A DNA stretch of 13,248 nt from assembly GCA_021129445.1 (NCBI GenBank), contig JAJOLG010000038.1, positions 1-13,248 of the forward strand, read 5' to 3'. Every line of letters starts with the position of its first letter. Position 1 is the first letter of the stretch. The position numbers and the translations under genes were made by a program. Shown here in pieces: positions 1 through 10,106 of this stretch. The notes beneath the pieces are model-generated. The model had not been told where the DNA came from and made no database searches. It saw only the letters and a list, made by a program, of their open reading frames with translations. This stretch comes from Candidatus Altimarinota bacterium. Lineage in GTDB: Bacteria > Patescibacteriota > Gracilibacteria > GCA-2401425 > JAJOLG01.

Positions 1-93
1 TTTTGAAAATTAAAAATATGCTAAAAAAAGCCCTCCGTCATTCACCCTCCATCCTATTCGCCCACACCACAAACAACAATATTTCAAATTTTT
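1..93. other. Non-coding edge upstream of infB with a C-rich patch
   Basis: I recognise no gene here. Positions 31-75 are rich in C on the plus strand (repeats of ccctcc), unlike the AT-rich surroundings. On the minus strand this patch is open when UGA is read as Gly and could be the start of a gene leaving the window, but the stretch is too short to judge. A plus-strand frame ends at a TAA near position 24, which could be the last few codons of an upstream gene. Confidence 0.3.
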
Positions 94-121
94 TTGACTT
101 ATAAAGAAAAAATAATATTTT
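94..121 (+). promoter_or_regulatory. Putative infB promoter (TTGACT-N16-TATTTT)
   Basis: A -35 box TTGACT (94-99) is followed after 16 bp by TATTTT (116-121), which would give an untranslated leader of about 30 nt before the infB ATG at 160. The same arrangement, including the CT after the -10, precedes the 16S gene at 6765-6792, which supports it. AT-rich sequence makes chance -10 matches common, so the -35 box carries most of the weight. Confidence 0.5.
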
Positions 122-159
122 CTAAATTAGATATAAAAAAAACTTTACTTACTACTTTT

Positions 160-2790
160 ATGAACATTAGAAAAATTGCAAAAGAAATTTGAATTACTAC
201 TCAAACTCTAAAAAAAGAAATCCCAACTTTGAATTTGGGATTAACTTGAACAGAAACAGAAGTGCCGGAACATTTAGCTTCTGCAATTATTCGTATTGTT
301 TGACCAAAACATATTGAAGAAAAAATCAAAAGATTGGAAAAAGAATGAGCATCTGCTCAGGAAATTGAAAATGTGAAAAATTGAGATTTTTATAGATGAT
401 GAGGTGAAGAAGTTGAAAACAAAGTTGAGGTAAAAAAAGAAGTAAAGAAAAAAATTTTAGAAGATGAAAATTCTGTAAATAAAGCTCCAAAAGTTGAAAA
501 AATTAAATCAATTTTTGATATTTCTGAGGAAATTGATGAAAAAATTTCTGTAAAAGAAGACGAAAGAGAAAAACAAAGAAAAATTGAAGAAGAAAAAGAA
601 GCTGAAAGAAAAAAACTTGCTGAGCAAGCAAAAAAAGAAAGAGCTGAAAATAGAAAGAAAAAATTTTGAAAAAAATCAAATCAACCGATAAATTTGGATA
701 GTTTACCAACTGAGATTTGAAGTTGAAAAATAAAATTTTCACCAAAAACAAAAAAATGAAAATGAGTTTCAATTACAAGAAAAATTAAAATTGATGAAGA
801 AGATTTAAAAATCATTAAAAAAAATAAGGCTGAAAAAAAGAAAAAGGAAAAATTTAAAGAATTGTCGCAAGAAGAAATTGATGCAATGCCAGAAGACGAG
901 CAATTGCTTTATTTTGCTGAAATGGAAGAATTTAAAAGAGCTGAAAAAGAAAATTTTAAAAATCTTCAAAAAAAGAAGTCAAAAGTTATAAAAACTTATG
1001 ACAATCAAGAACAAATCAAGAAAAAAGAGTGAGTGATTGAAATTTCTGCGATAATCACAGTAAAAGAATTTTCTGAAAAAGTTTGAATTCCTGTTCCAAA
1101 AATTATTTGAGTTTTAATAAAAAACTGAATAATGGCGACAATAAATCATAAACTTGATTTTGACACTGCATCTCTAATTGCACTTGAACTTGATGTTCAA
1201 GTGAAAAAGAAAATTTCAGAAGCAAGTGCCGAAGAGCTTCAATGATGAGATTTATCACAATTAATTCAAGACGAACCAGAAAATTTACAAGAAAGACCAC
1301 CAGTTGTTGTAGTTATGGGGCATGTTGATCATTGAAAAACTTCAATTTTGGATTTTTACAGAAATGCAAATGTTGTGGATAAAGAGTCTTGATGAATTAC
1401 TCAGCATATTTGAGCATATCAAATCGTAAAAAATTGAAGAAAAATCACATTTCTTGACACTCCTTGACATGCTGCATTTACGGAAATGAGAGCAAGATGA
1501 GCGAAAGTGACAGATATTGCAATTTTGGTAGTTGCTGCCGATGATTGAGTAAAACCACAAACCATTGAGGCATTTAATCATGCAAAAGATGCATGAGTTT
1601 CAATAATTATTGCGATGAATAAAATGGACAAAGAAGCCGCAAATGTTGATAAAGTTAAATGAGAATTAGCTGAAATTTGAGCAATGCCAGAAGATTGGGG
1701 TTGAGATATTCCAGTTATCCCAGTTTCTGCAAAAAAATGAACTTGAATGGATGATTTACTTGAAACTATTCTTTTAACTTCTGATGTAAATGAACCAAAA
1801 GCAAATCCTAACAGAACAGCAATTTGAACAATTATTGAATCCAACTTAGATAAAGCACTTTGACCAATCGCAACTGTTTTGGTAAATACTTGAACTTTAA
1901 ATGTAAAAGATGTTTTTATCGCCTGATCTACAATGTGAAAGGTAAAATCAATTACAGACACAAACAGAAAAAGACATAAAAAATTAGAACCATCTGGGGT
2001 TTCAGTGCTTGCTTGATTTGAAGAAGTGCCATCAGTTTGAGATATTTTACAAGTTGTGAAAAATGAAAAAATTGCGAGACAAAGAGTTGAAGAAATAAAA
2101 TTACTTCAACAAGAAAATTTAAATCAATGATTCTGAATCGAAGAAATTCAAAATCAAATTAAAATGTGAAAAATAAACCTTTTAAAAGTTGTTTTAAAAG
2201 CTGATTCACAATGATCACTTGAAGCATTAAAATGATCAATTGAAAAAATTAAAAATGACGAAGTTTGAGTAAAAATCATCCATGCTTGAATCTGATCAAT
2301 TTCAGAAGCCGATGTTTCAATGGCCGCTGCATCTTGATGAATGATTTTCTGATTTCATGTCTGAATCCCAGTTCAAGCCAGAACTGCTGCCGAAAAAAGC
2401 AAAATTGAAATCAGGGAATTCAAAATTATCTACGAACTTCTTGATGAAATCAAATGACTTTTAACTTGAATGCTTGAAATTGAAGAGGTTGAAAAAGAAG
2501 TTTGAACAATGACAATAAAACAAATTTTCTACACAAAAAAGAAAATGATGATCGTTTGAGGTTCTGTTGATACTTGATCAGTTTACAAAGAATGAAAAAT
2601 TAAATTGATGAGAGAGTGAGAAATCGTTTGAGAATCTACAATTTCAAATTTACAATCATGAGTAAATGAAGTTGATGAAATGAATGCTTGAAATGATTGT
2701 TGAATTCAATTAAATCCAGCGCTTGATATTAAAGAAGGTGATAAAATTGTGGTTTCTGTTATTGAAAAGATTACCAAGACTTTGGATTAG
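160..2790 (+). CDS. infB: Translation initiation factor IF-2 (UGA read as Gly)
   Basis: IF-2 is the GTPase that brings initiator fMet-tRNA to the small subunit and promotes subunit joining. Read with UGA as Gly, this is 876 residues, close to the E. coli length of 890. Residues 1-300 form a short N-terminal module and a long, highly charged Lys/Glu region. An IF2_N-like domain follows near 300-350. The G domain has G1 GHVDHGKT (387-394, second Gly is TGA), G2 GGITQH, G3 DTPGH (433-437), G4 NKMD (487-490) and G5 SAKKG. Domains II to IV run to the end, which is a TAG stop. The start is the first ATG, giving M-N-I-R-K-I-A-K-E-I as in other IF-2 N termini. No Shine-Dalgarno is visible. The 3' end meets the 3' end of serS 19 bp away. 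The standard code would shred it, so an ordinary caller will miss it. Confidence 0.97.
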
Positions 2791-2809
2791 TTTTGGTTTA
2801 GATTTATCT

Positions 2810-4072
<1,263 letters not shown>

Positions 4073-4140
4073 ATTTTTTTAATTATCTTTAAAAAATTTT
4101 TTACATTTAAAGAAAAATTTTTTAGTTATGCAAAAAAATT

Positions 4141-4773
4141 TTATTTTTTATTTTTAAAAAATTTACAATCATTTTTCAGCGGACATTTTTCACATTTCGG
4201 ATTTCTCGCAAGGCAGTGATACCTTCCAAAAAAAATCAATCAATGATGTAAAATTCACAAATCTGCTTTTGTGAAAATCTTTTCTGCAATTTTATCTGTC
4301 TCCTCTGCCAATTTCGTCGAAACAATTCACAAACGATTTAAAACCCTGTGAACATGAGTATCAACCGCCAAAAACTGCTCTCCTCTTGCAACCGACAAAA
4401 AAACCTTCGCCGTTTTTACTCAAACTCACGGCAATTGAGTTAAATCTGAAATATTTTTAAATTTATCGAGAGATTTTTTTGATAAAATTTCACAAGTTTT
4501 AAAAATATTTTTCGCCTTCGTACGAAAAAATCAAATTGTTTTTATAAAATTTTCAATTTTTTCAACTCATATTTTTATTCAATCTTCTGGCTTTTTTAAA
4601 AATTTAAAAAACTCGGAATTTACTTTATTTACCTGCTTATCAGTAGTCTGTGCCGACATTAAAACCGCAATCAAAAGCTGAAAATCATTTTCAAAATAAA
4701 GTTCAGCTTTTGCATCTGGAAACATTTTTTTTAACTCTTTTTTTAGAAGCTGGATTTTTTCTTTTTTTGACAT
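4141..4773 (-). CDS. nth: Endonuclease III, DNA glycosylase/AP lyase (UGA read as Gly)
   Basis: This enzyme removes oxidised pyrimidines from DNA and nicks the strand by beta-elimination in base excision repair. The 210-residue frame keeps E. coli numbering almost exactly (211 residues there). The helix-hairpin-helix LPGVGVKTA has the catalytic Lys at 120. The catalytic Asp in LAVDTH is residue 138. The 4Fe-4S cluster cysteines are at 187, 194, 197 and 203 (C-x6-C-x2-C-x5-C). Eight of its ten glycines are TGA, including both in the hairpin motif. The start ATG is the first in the frame; no Shine-Dalgarno is seen. A TTGACT-type promoter lies 60-85 bp upstream, just past the 16S terminator, so it is probably transcribed on its own, perhaps running on into serS. 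Confidence 0.96.
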
Positions 4774-4831
4774 TATCTGTATATGGATTAAATTTAAATT
4801 AAAATTATTTTATTTTTTTAATTTTTCTACT

Positions 4832-4859
4832 GATTTATTTTGTAAATAAAAAAAGTCAA
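4832..4859 (-). promoter_or_regulatory. Putative nth promoter (TTGACT-N16-TAAATC)
   Basis: On the minus strand TTGACT (4859-4854) is followed after 16 bp by TAAATC (4837-4832), about 60 bp before the nth ATG. It sits between the 16S terminator and nth, where a fresh promoter is needed. The -10 is a weak match. Confidence 0.4.
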
Positions 4860-4898
4860 AAATATTTTTTTGAGTGTAAAATTTTTTATTATAAAATA

Positions 4899-4927
4899 AA
4901 AAAACAACTTATTAAAAGTTGTTTTTT
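4899..4927 (-). terminator. Intrinsic terminator after 16S rRNA
   Basis: A perfect 12-bp stem (4899-4910 with 4916-4927) with a 5-nt loop runs AAGTTGT into T6 on both strands. It lies about 150 bp beyond the 16S 3' end, just outside the processing stem arm. It would end the rRNA transcript before nth, and could also work in the plus direction. Confidence 0.8.
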
Positions 4928-4937
4928 GTATTGTTTT

Positions 4938-4982
4938 AAAATTTACAATTGATTTTAAAATGCTATATAAAGTAGAGAAACG
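4938..4982. repeat. Pre-16S processing stem, 3' (trailer) arm
   Basis: This arm is the imperfect reverse complement of 6675-6720. The inner 20 bp (4963-4982 against 6675-6694) pair with one mismatch. Pairing then continues outward through 4938-4962 with a few G-U pairs, mismatches and a 2-nt bulge. The arms enclose the whole 16S gene, as the RNase III processing stems of bacterial rRNA precursors do. Confidence 0.8.
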
Positions 4983-5040
4983 CGGTAAAGAAAAATAAAT
5001 CTTTCTAAACCAATCAGCCAAATAAATTTGACCCTTCGAC

Positions 5041-5057
5041 CTAGGATAAAATCCTAG
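5041..5057 (-). other. Small hairpin in the 16S trailer
   Basis: CTAGGAT-aaa-ATCCTAG is a perfect 7-bp stem with a 3-nt loop, about 20 nt past the 16S 3' end. No T-tract follows it, so it is more likely a structure within the precursor than a terminator. Confidence 0.5.
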
Positions 5058-5077
5058 TTGGATTGTAATATCTCCTT

Positions 5078-6549
<1,472 letters not shown>

Positions 6550-6674
6550 AAAGTTTGAACTGCTCGTTAAAGCTAGTTCAATTAAAATTTTAGTAAAAAC
6601 TAAAATTTAAAAACTAATTGTTTTAGATTTTTTTTACTTCAATCGCTCGAAGTCTCAAAGATTTTGAGAATAGA
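6550..6674 (-). other. 16S rRNA leader with hairpins
   Basis: This is the transcribed leader between the 5' processing arm and the mature 16S end. Two hairpins are visible. One is 6557-6579 (GAACT and GCT pairing with AGC and AGTTC, one bulged A) immediately before the mature end. The other is a perfect 10-bp AT-only stem at 6585-6608 (AAATTTTAGT with ACTAAAATTT, loop AAAA). No coding sequence is seen. Confidence 0.6.
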
Positions 6675-6720
6675 CGTTTCTCTATTTTATATAGTTATCA
6701 AAACCAATTATGTAAATTTT
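6675..6720. repeat. Pre-16S processing stem, 5' (leader) arm
   Basis: Partner of 4938-4982. CGTTTCTCTATTTTATATAG (6675-6694, plus strand) pairs with 4963-4982 except at one position. The outer part to 6720 pairs with 4938-4962 through G-U pairs, a few mismatches and a 2-nt bulge. It would fold the 16S precursor into a closed loop for a double-strand endoribonuclease. Confidence 0.8.
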
Positions 6721-6764
6721 CTTTATTATTTTTGGAAATTTTCCAGAAATAAAAATGCCAAAAG

Positions 6765-6792
6765 AAAATAATTAAAAAAAAAACAAAGTCAA
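6765..6792 (-). promoter_or_regulatory. Putative 16S rRNA promoter (TTGACT-N16-TATTTT)
   Basis: On the minus strand TTGACT (6792-6787) is followed after 16 bp by TATTTT (6770-6765), starting transcription about 40 bp before the 5' processing arm and about 210 nt before mature 16S. A/T-tracts just upstream resemble an UP element. The pattern matches the one before infB, including the CT after the -10. Confidence 0.6.
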
Positions 6793-7060
6793 GAGAAAAA
6801 ATAAGTTTTTTTTAGAGAAGTCATCACAAATCGAAAATTTTGGCTATTTTAAGCATAATTAACACATTAAAAAACTTCTTAAAAAGTAATTTTTGAGATA
6901 AATCACAAAAAAATTATTCACAAAAATAATCAAGTAGTACTTGCAGAAATATATTCCAAATATTTTTCAGATGACTAAAAAATACTTTCCCCCGCCTCCT
7001 CTCATGTGACAAAATTATTTTTTTAGCGTCAAAACTTTCCCTCTGGATAACTTTTGTCAA
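6793..7060. other. Intergenic stretch between 16S promoter and ychF end
   Basis: No convincing gene is seen in about 270 bp in either strand with UGA read as Gly. It holds the first copy of a 19-bp direct repeat (7019-7037) whose second copy contains the ychF stop. A GC-rich patch near 6989-7004 reads gaggaggcggggg on the minus strand. Confidence 0.4.
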
Positions 7061-7096
7061 CTAAAAAATTCTCCGAATTTTTTAGCGTCAAAACTT
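7019..7096. repeat. 19-bp direct repeat spanning the ychF stop
   Basis: TTTTTTAGCGTCAAAACTT occurs at 7019-7037 and again at 7078-7096, 59 bp apart. The second copy encodes the last residues and stop of ychF (K-F-G-R-stop on the minus strand). The spaced exact copy is likely a local duplication or a paired regulatory site. Confidence 0.7.
7061..7085 (-). terminator. Hairpin overlapping the ychF stop codon
   Basis: CTAAAAAATTC pairs perfectly with GAATTTTTTAG (11 bp, loop TCC). The ychF TAA lies inside one arm. The stem is AT-rich and lacks a clean T-tract beyond it on the minus strand, so it may be a weak terminator or an mRNA 3' end structure. Confidence 0.4.
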
Positions 7097-8170
7097 AAAA
7101 TGGCAAACATCTCCATCTTTTACAATGTAATCTTTCCCCTGCATATTTAACAAACCTTTTTCCTTTGCTCAAACTTCTCAACTGCACTCAACCAAATCTT
7201 TCCAAAAAACAACATCTGCACAAATAAAATTTTTCTCAAAATCTGTATGAATTCTTCATGCGGCTTGCGGTGCGGTTGATCATTTTTTCATAGTCCAAGC
7301 TCTCACCTCCTTTGCTCATGCCGTAAAAAATGTTTCAAGTCAAAGAGTTTTGTATGCCGATCTGATTAAATTTTCTTTTCAACCAGCTTCAAGCCCCATT
7401 TCTTCCAAAAATTCTTTTGCTTCATCGTCTGACATTTCTATCAAATCCTCTTCAAGTTTCGCCGAAATTGGCACAATTTCGTCATTTTCATCAAGTCACA
7501 AATCTTTTTTTACTTTTTGAGAATCAAAAGTCGCAACATCCTCTTCTAAAACATTTGCAATGTATAAAAGTGGCTTCATAGTCAACAAATGCAAATCTTT
7601 TAAATCTAAAATTTGCTCCTCATCCATTTCCATTTTTATCGCTCTTTTTCACTCCAATAAATGCTTTTCAAGTTTTTCAACAAGTTCAAATTTTGCAATT
7701 GCATCTTTTTTTCAAGATTTTGTCTCTTTTTTAAGCCTTTCTTTCACTTTTGCAACAGTCTGCAAATCTGCCATAATCAACTCAGTTTCAATAATTTCAA
7801 TATCAGCTTTTGGGTCAATTTTGTTATTTACATGAGTAATATTTGAATTTTCAAAAATCCTCACAACTTGTCAAATCGCATCACATTCACGAATATGGCT
7901 CAAAAATTTATTTCAAAGCCCTTCTCATTTTGAAGCCCCTTCAACCAAACCTGCAATATCCACAAACTCAATTGCAGTCGGAATTTCTTTTTTAGGATTT
8001 ACAACTTTTATAATTTCCTTCATTCTTTTATCAGGAACAGTCACAATCCCAACATTTGGATCGATTGTACAAAATGGATAATTCGCCGCTTCGGCATTTT
8101 GAGTTTTTGTCAAGGCATTAAAAAGTGTAGATTTTCAAACATTCGGTAGTCAAACAATTCAGATTTGCAT
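7082..8170 (-). CDS. ychF: YchF family redox/ribosome-associated ATPase (UGA read as Gly)
   Basis: YchF (OLA1) is a universal P-loop NTPase of the Obg group that prefers ATP and binds ribosomes. The frame is 362 residues, against 363 in E. coli. The start MQIGIVGLPNVGKST carries the Walker A loop (residues 7-15) with its three leading glycines as [16 protein letters not shown] is the family switch I region, [20 protein letters not shown] the G3/switch II region, and [13 protein letters not shown] follows. A coiled-coil Lys/Glu insert occupies the middle. YIANV stands at the G4 site that gives ATP preference. The C-terminal TGS domain includes [23 protein letters not shown]. Under code 25 it ends F-K-F-G-R-TAA; the standard code would stop two codons earlier. 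No Shine-Dalgarno. It is divergent from the AGOG gene across 105 bp. Confidence 0.96.
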
Positions 8171-8275
8171 ATTTTTATTAAATTATTTTTTTAAATTTTT
8201 TTTATCTTCTAAAAAAAATTTTTTATTGCAAAAAAATTTTAATTTTTCAGTATTTTTACATAAAAATTTTTTAAA
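8171..8275. promoter_or_regulatory. Divergent promoter region, ychF / AGOG
   Basis: These 105 bp separate two divergent start codons and must hold both promoters. Almost all of it is A/T. The only -35-like hexamer is the palindrome TTGCAA (8226-8231), readable on both strands. Candidate -10s are poor. I cannot place either promoter firmly. Confidence 0.3.
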
Positions 8276-8962
8276 ATGAACAAACTTTACAAAAAATTAG
8301 AGAATTTTACGACTTCGAGTGCGATTAAAATTGAAAATTCAGATCCGCAATTTTTGAGTTTAAAAAAACTTTTTAATGAAATTAAAAATAAAAAATTTTT
8401 TTTACCTTTGATAATCGCAAATTCTTTAATTTGTTATCAGTTATCGTGAAAATGAGAAAATTATTGGGAAGAATTCGCAGTTTTTTTCTGAAAAAATCCA
8501 GTTGATGAAAAAAATTTTTTAGAAGCATTTGAGAAATTTTTGAATTGATGCAAAAATAACAGAAGATTGCTAAAAATAAAATTTTTCAGATTGAAAAAAT
8601 TTTTTCCATTTTTAAAAAAATTTTCTGAGCAAGAAAAATTTTTTTATGACAATTTAGAAATTTTTTTGGAAGAAATTGCAAAAATTATGTGTCAAAAAAA
8701 ATCTGCAAAAACCATTGTTTTTGCGGTAAAAATGTTTTGATACTGATGAAGAATTTTTTTTGGAGAAGAAAAAATTTTTCCAAAAAACATAAAAATTCCG
8801 ATTGATTCTAGATTGGAAAAAATTTTTGAAAAATACTGAAAAAATTACAAAAACTCAAAAAATTTTTTTGAAAATTTGAGTGAAAAATTACAAATCCCAG
8901 AATTGCATTTAGATGCGATTTTGTGGGTGAATTTTAAGGAAATTATAAAAATAACAAAATAA
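8276..8962 (+). CDS. Archaeal-type 8-oxoguanine DNA glycosylase/lyase, AGOG family (UGA read as Gly)
   Basis: AGOG enzymes excise 8-oxoguanine and cleave the AP site; they form a helix-hairpin-helix family first described in archaea. The frame is 228 residues. N-terminal helices carry LPLIIANSLICYQLSGKGENYWEEF (split over 43-67), as in the family. KTIVFAVKM supplies a Lys at 145, and IPIDSRL an Asp at 177. Their 32-residue spacing equals that of the catalytic Lys140 and Asp172 I recall for Pyrobaculum AGOG. Eight of nine glycines are TGA, so the gene is fully adapted to this code. The start ATG is the first after the divergent intergenic region; no Shine-Dalgarno. With nth nearby, the cell has two glycosylases for oxidised bases. 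Family call is from motifs, not a search. Confidence 0.85.
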
Positions 8963-8969
8963 AAAATTA

Positions 8970-8997
8970 TTGACTTAATAAAAAAAAATTTTATATT
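8970..8997 (+). promoter_or_regulatory. Putative promoter for the 9127 gene (TTGACT-N16-TATATT)
   Basis: TTGACT (8970-8975), 16 bp, then TATATT (8992-8997) lies just after the AGOG stop. Transcription from about 9005 would give a leader of about 120 nt before 9127, containing the small ORF at 9055-9084. A perfect TATAAT also sits at 9032-9037 but lacks a -35 at the right distance. Confidence 0.5.
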
Positions 8998-9054
8998 TAT
9001 AATAAGTTATCTATTTTAAAATTATATTTTATATAATATTTAAAAGGTAATGTA

Positions 9055-9084
9055 ATGATCTTTAAAATTATCGGCAGTAAATAA
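9055..9084 (+). CDS. Possible 9-residue leader peptide
   Basis: ATG to TAA encodes MIFKIIGSK. An AAAAGG (9042-9047) lies 7 bp before the ATG, a fair Shine-Dalgarno in a genome region where the long genes show none. It ends 42 bp before the start of the 185-residue gene. It has one Gly, as GGC and not TGA. It could be a translated leader, but nine codons can arise by chance. Confidence 0.25.
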   Translation: MIFKIIGSK

Positions 9085-9126
9085 CTTGTTAATAAAAAAA
9101 CAAATTAAAAACAATGGAGAAAAAAC

Positions 9127-9684
9127 ATGAACGATACAATTACTTATAATCCCAAATTTGGAGCAAAGGTGTTAATGAACTGGTTTTTTGCCGGTCAACA
9201 ACAATTATTTAAGGAAATTTATCTTGATAAAATTTCTAAAAAAGAAAACGAGGTTAATGAAATAATCAAAAAAGTTTATATTGAAATTAGAAAAGAATTT
9301 CCTGATTTTAATTCATATGAATTAAAAGAGCATCAAGGTGCATATTCAGACTTATCTTATCAAGATGTTGTGTTAAATATGAAAAAAGCTTTTAAAATTC
9401 AAACAAATATTTTTATTGATATTTTATTAAATAATAAAGTAGATGAAAAATTCATAGCCCTGCTTAAAAGCTTACATTTTTGTACTCATATGTCTACAAA
9501 ATCGTCTAGCATATATTATGCAGCTATGAAAGAAAAATATTTAAAATTTATTCAATATAATAATATCAATATTGACTTTATAGAATTTAATAATTTAAAA
9601 GATATTTATTCTGAAAATGCAAAATTTTTGATGAATGATGGGTATTATTATGCCTGTGAAGAAGAACAATTATTTGATATCTAA
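9127..9684 (+). CDS. Unrecognised 185-residue protein without UGA glycines
   Basis: I do not recognise this protein. It is 185 residues, predicted soluble and mainly helical, with no signal peptide or membrane segment. Lys, Tyr, Phe and Asn are frequent. Points that may help place it are an N-terminal YNPKFGAKVLMNWFFAGQQQ (7-26), a mid-protein KEHQGAYSDLSYQDVV (67-82), and LHFCTHMSTKSSS (116-128). A GGAG (9116-9119) lies 7 bp before the ATG, so the start is firm. All four glycines use GGN (GGA, GGT, GGT, GGG). In nth and the AGOG gene 16 of 19 use TGA. The frame is intact under either code and ends in TAA. Together these suggest recent arrival from a standard-code donor, though four glycines is a small sample. 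It has its own promoter and a strong 3' hairpin, so it is a single unit. Confidence 0.85.
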   Translation: MNDTITYNPKFGAKVLMNWFFAGQQQLFKEIYLDKISKKENEVNEIIKKVYIEIRKEFPDFNSYELKEHQGAYSDLSYQDVVLNMKKAFKIQTNIFIDILLNNKVDEKFIALLKSLHFCTHMSTKSSSIYYAAMKEKYLKFIQYNNINIDFIEFNNLKDIYSENAKFLMNDGYYYACEEEQLFDI

Positions 9685-9700
9685 AATAAAAAATTTTTTA

Positions 9701-9718
9701 AATCGTTATTAAACAAAG
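9701..9718 (+). repeat. Partial copy of the downstream terminator arm
   Basis: AATCGTTATTAAACAAAG matches 9753-9770 at 15 of 18 positions. Its first 11 bases can also pair with 9771-9781 (one G-U), so it could compete with the terminator's own arm. It starts 17 bp after the 9127 gene stop. Confidence 0.4.
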
Positions 9719-9752
9719 ACAATGATTTACTGTTAAAATAAGAGATCGCTTA

Positions 9753-9781
9753 AACCGTTATTACATAAAGTAATAACGGTT
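9753..9781 (+). terminator. Strong hairpin after the 9127 gene
   Basis: AACCGTTATTAC pairs perfectly with GTAATAACGGTT (12 bp) over a 5-nt loop ATAAA, followed by ATTTTT. It is the most stable-looking hairpin in the AT-rich part and probably ends the 9127 transcript. The T-tract is short. Confidence 0.7.
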
Positions 9782-9992
9782 ATTTTTAATATAAAATAAC
9801 ATTACAAATTATATTTAAAAAAAACCCTCCTTAAAAAAAACCTCATCAATAAATTCTTAATTTCTAAAATACTCTTTTAAAAAGAAATTATGTCCATATA
9901 AAAATTTAAATATGCAAAATATATTGTAAATTTAATACCTGAAAATTATTCAAAATTAATCTGAATATGAAAATCAAAAAAATTAAAAGGAT
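9782..9992. other. AT-rich intergenic stretch, no convincing gene
   Basis: About 210 bp without a gene that I can support. A plus-strand frame at 9902-9997, read with UGA as Gly, is open for 31 codons without a start codon and reads like protein (Y-A-K-Y-I-V-N-L-I-P-E-N-Y). It could be a gene remnant, but length and composition allow chance. The segment near 9823-9853 has two similar units of A-run plus cctc. Confidence 0.35.
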
Positions 9993-10040
9993 TATAAAAA
10001 AATAAACACCTTTCACTTTAACTTGCAAAAGATGTTTATT
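9993..10040 (-). terminator. Terminator of trmB
   Basis: Arms 10001-10013 and 10028-10040 form a 13-bp stem with a 14-nt loop. On the minus-strand transcript all positions pair, one as U-G. The plus-strand version would have a mismatch there, which supports minus-strand use. A T-rich run follows (10000-9994). It lies 67 bp beyond the trmB stop. Confidence 0.7.
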
Positions 10041-10106
10041 ATTATTTTTTAATTACATCGAAAATTGGCATAAAAATTTATTGTTTTTTTGGATTATACT
10101 TATTTT

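Noticed and set aside
1578-1961. 127-codon minus-strand ORF and other minus-strand ORFs between 503 and 1961
   Set aside because: Antisense to infB, whose plus-strand frame is continuous with UGA as Gly and carries every G-domain motif.
4780-5077. A tRNA or 5S gene in the 16S trailer
   Set aside because: No cloverleaf or T-loop sequence was found; the structures present are the processing arm, a small hairpin and a terminator.
9032-9037. Perfect TATAAT as the -10 of the orphan gene promoter
   Set aside because: No -35 lies at 15-19 bp, and such matches are common in this composition; the TTGACT-N16-TATATT upstream is a better fit.
8947-9801. 9-bp direct repeat AAAATAACA flanking the orphan gene unit as a target-site duplication
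   Set aside because: Nine A/T-rich bases recur easily by chance here, and there are no terminal inverted repeats or transposase.
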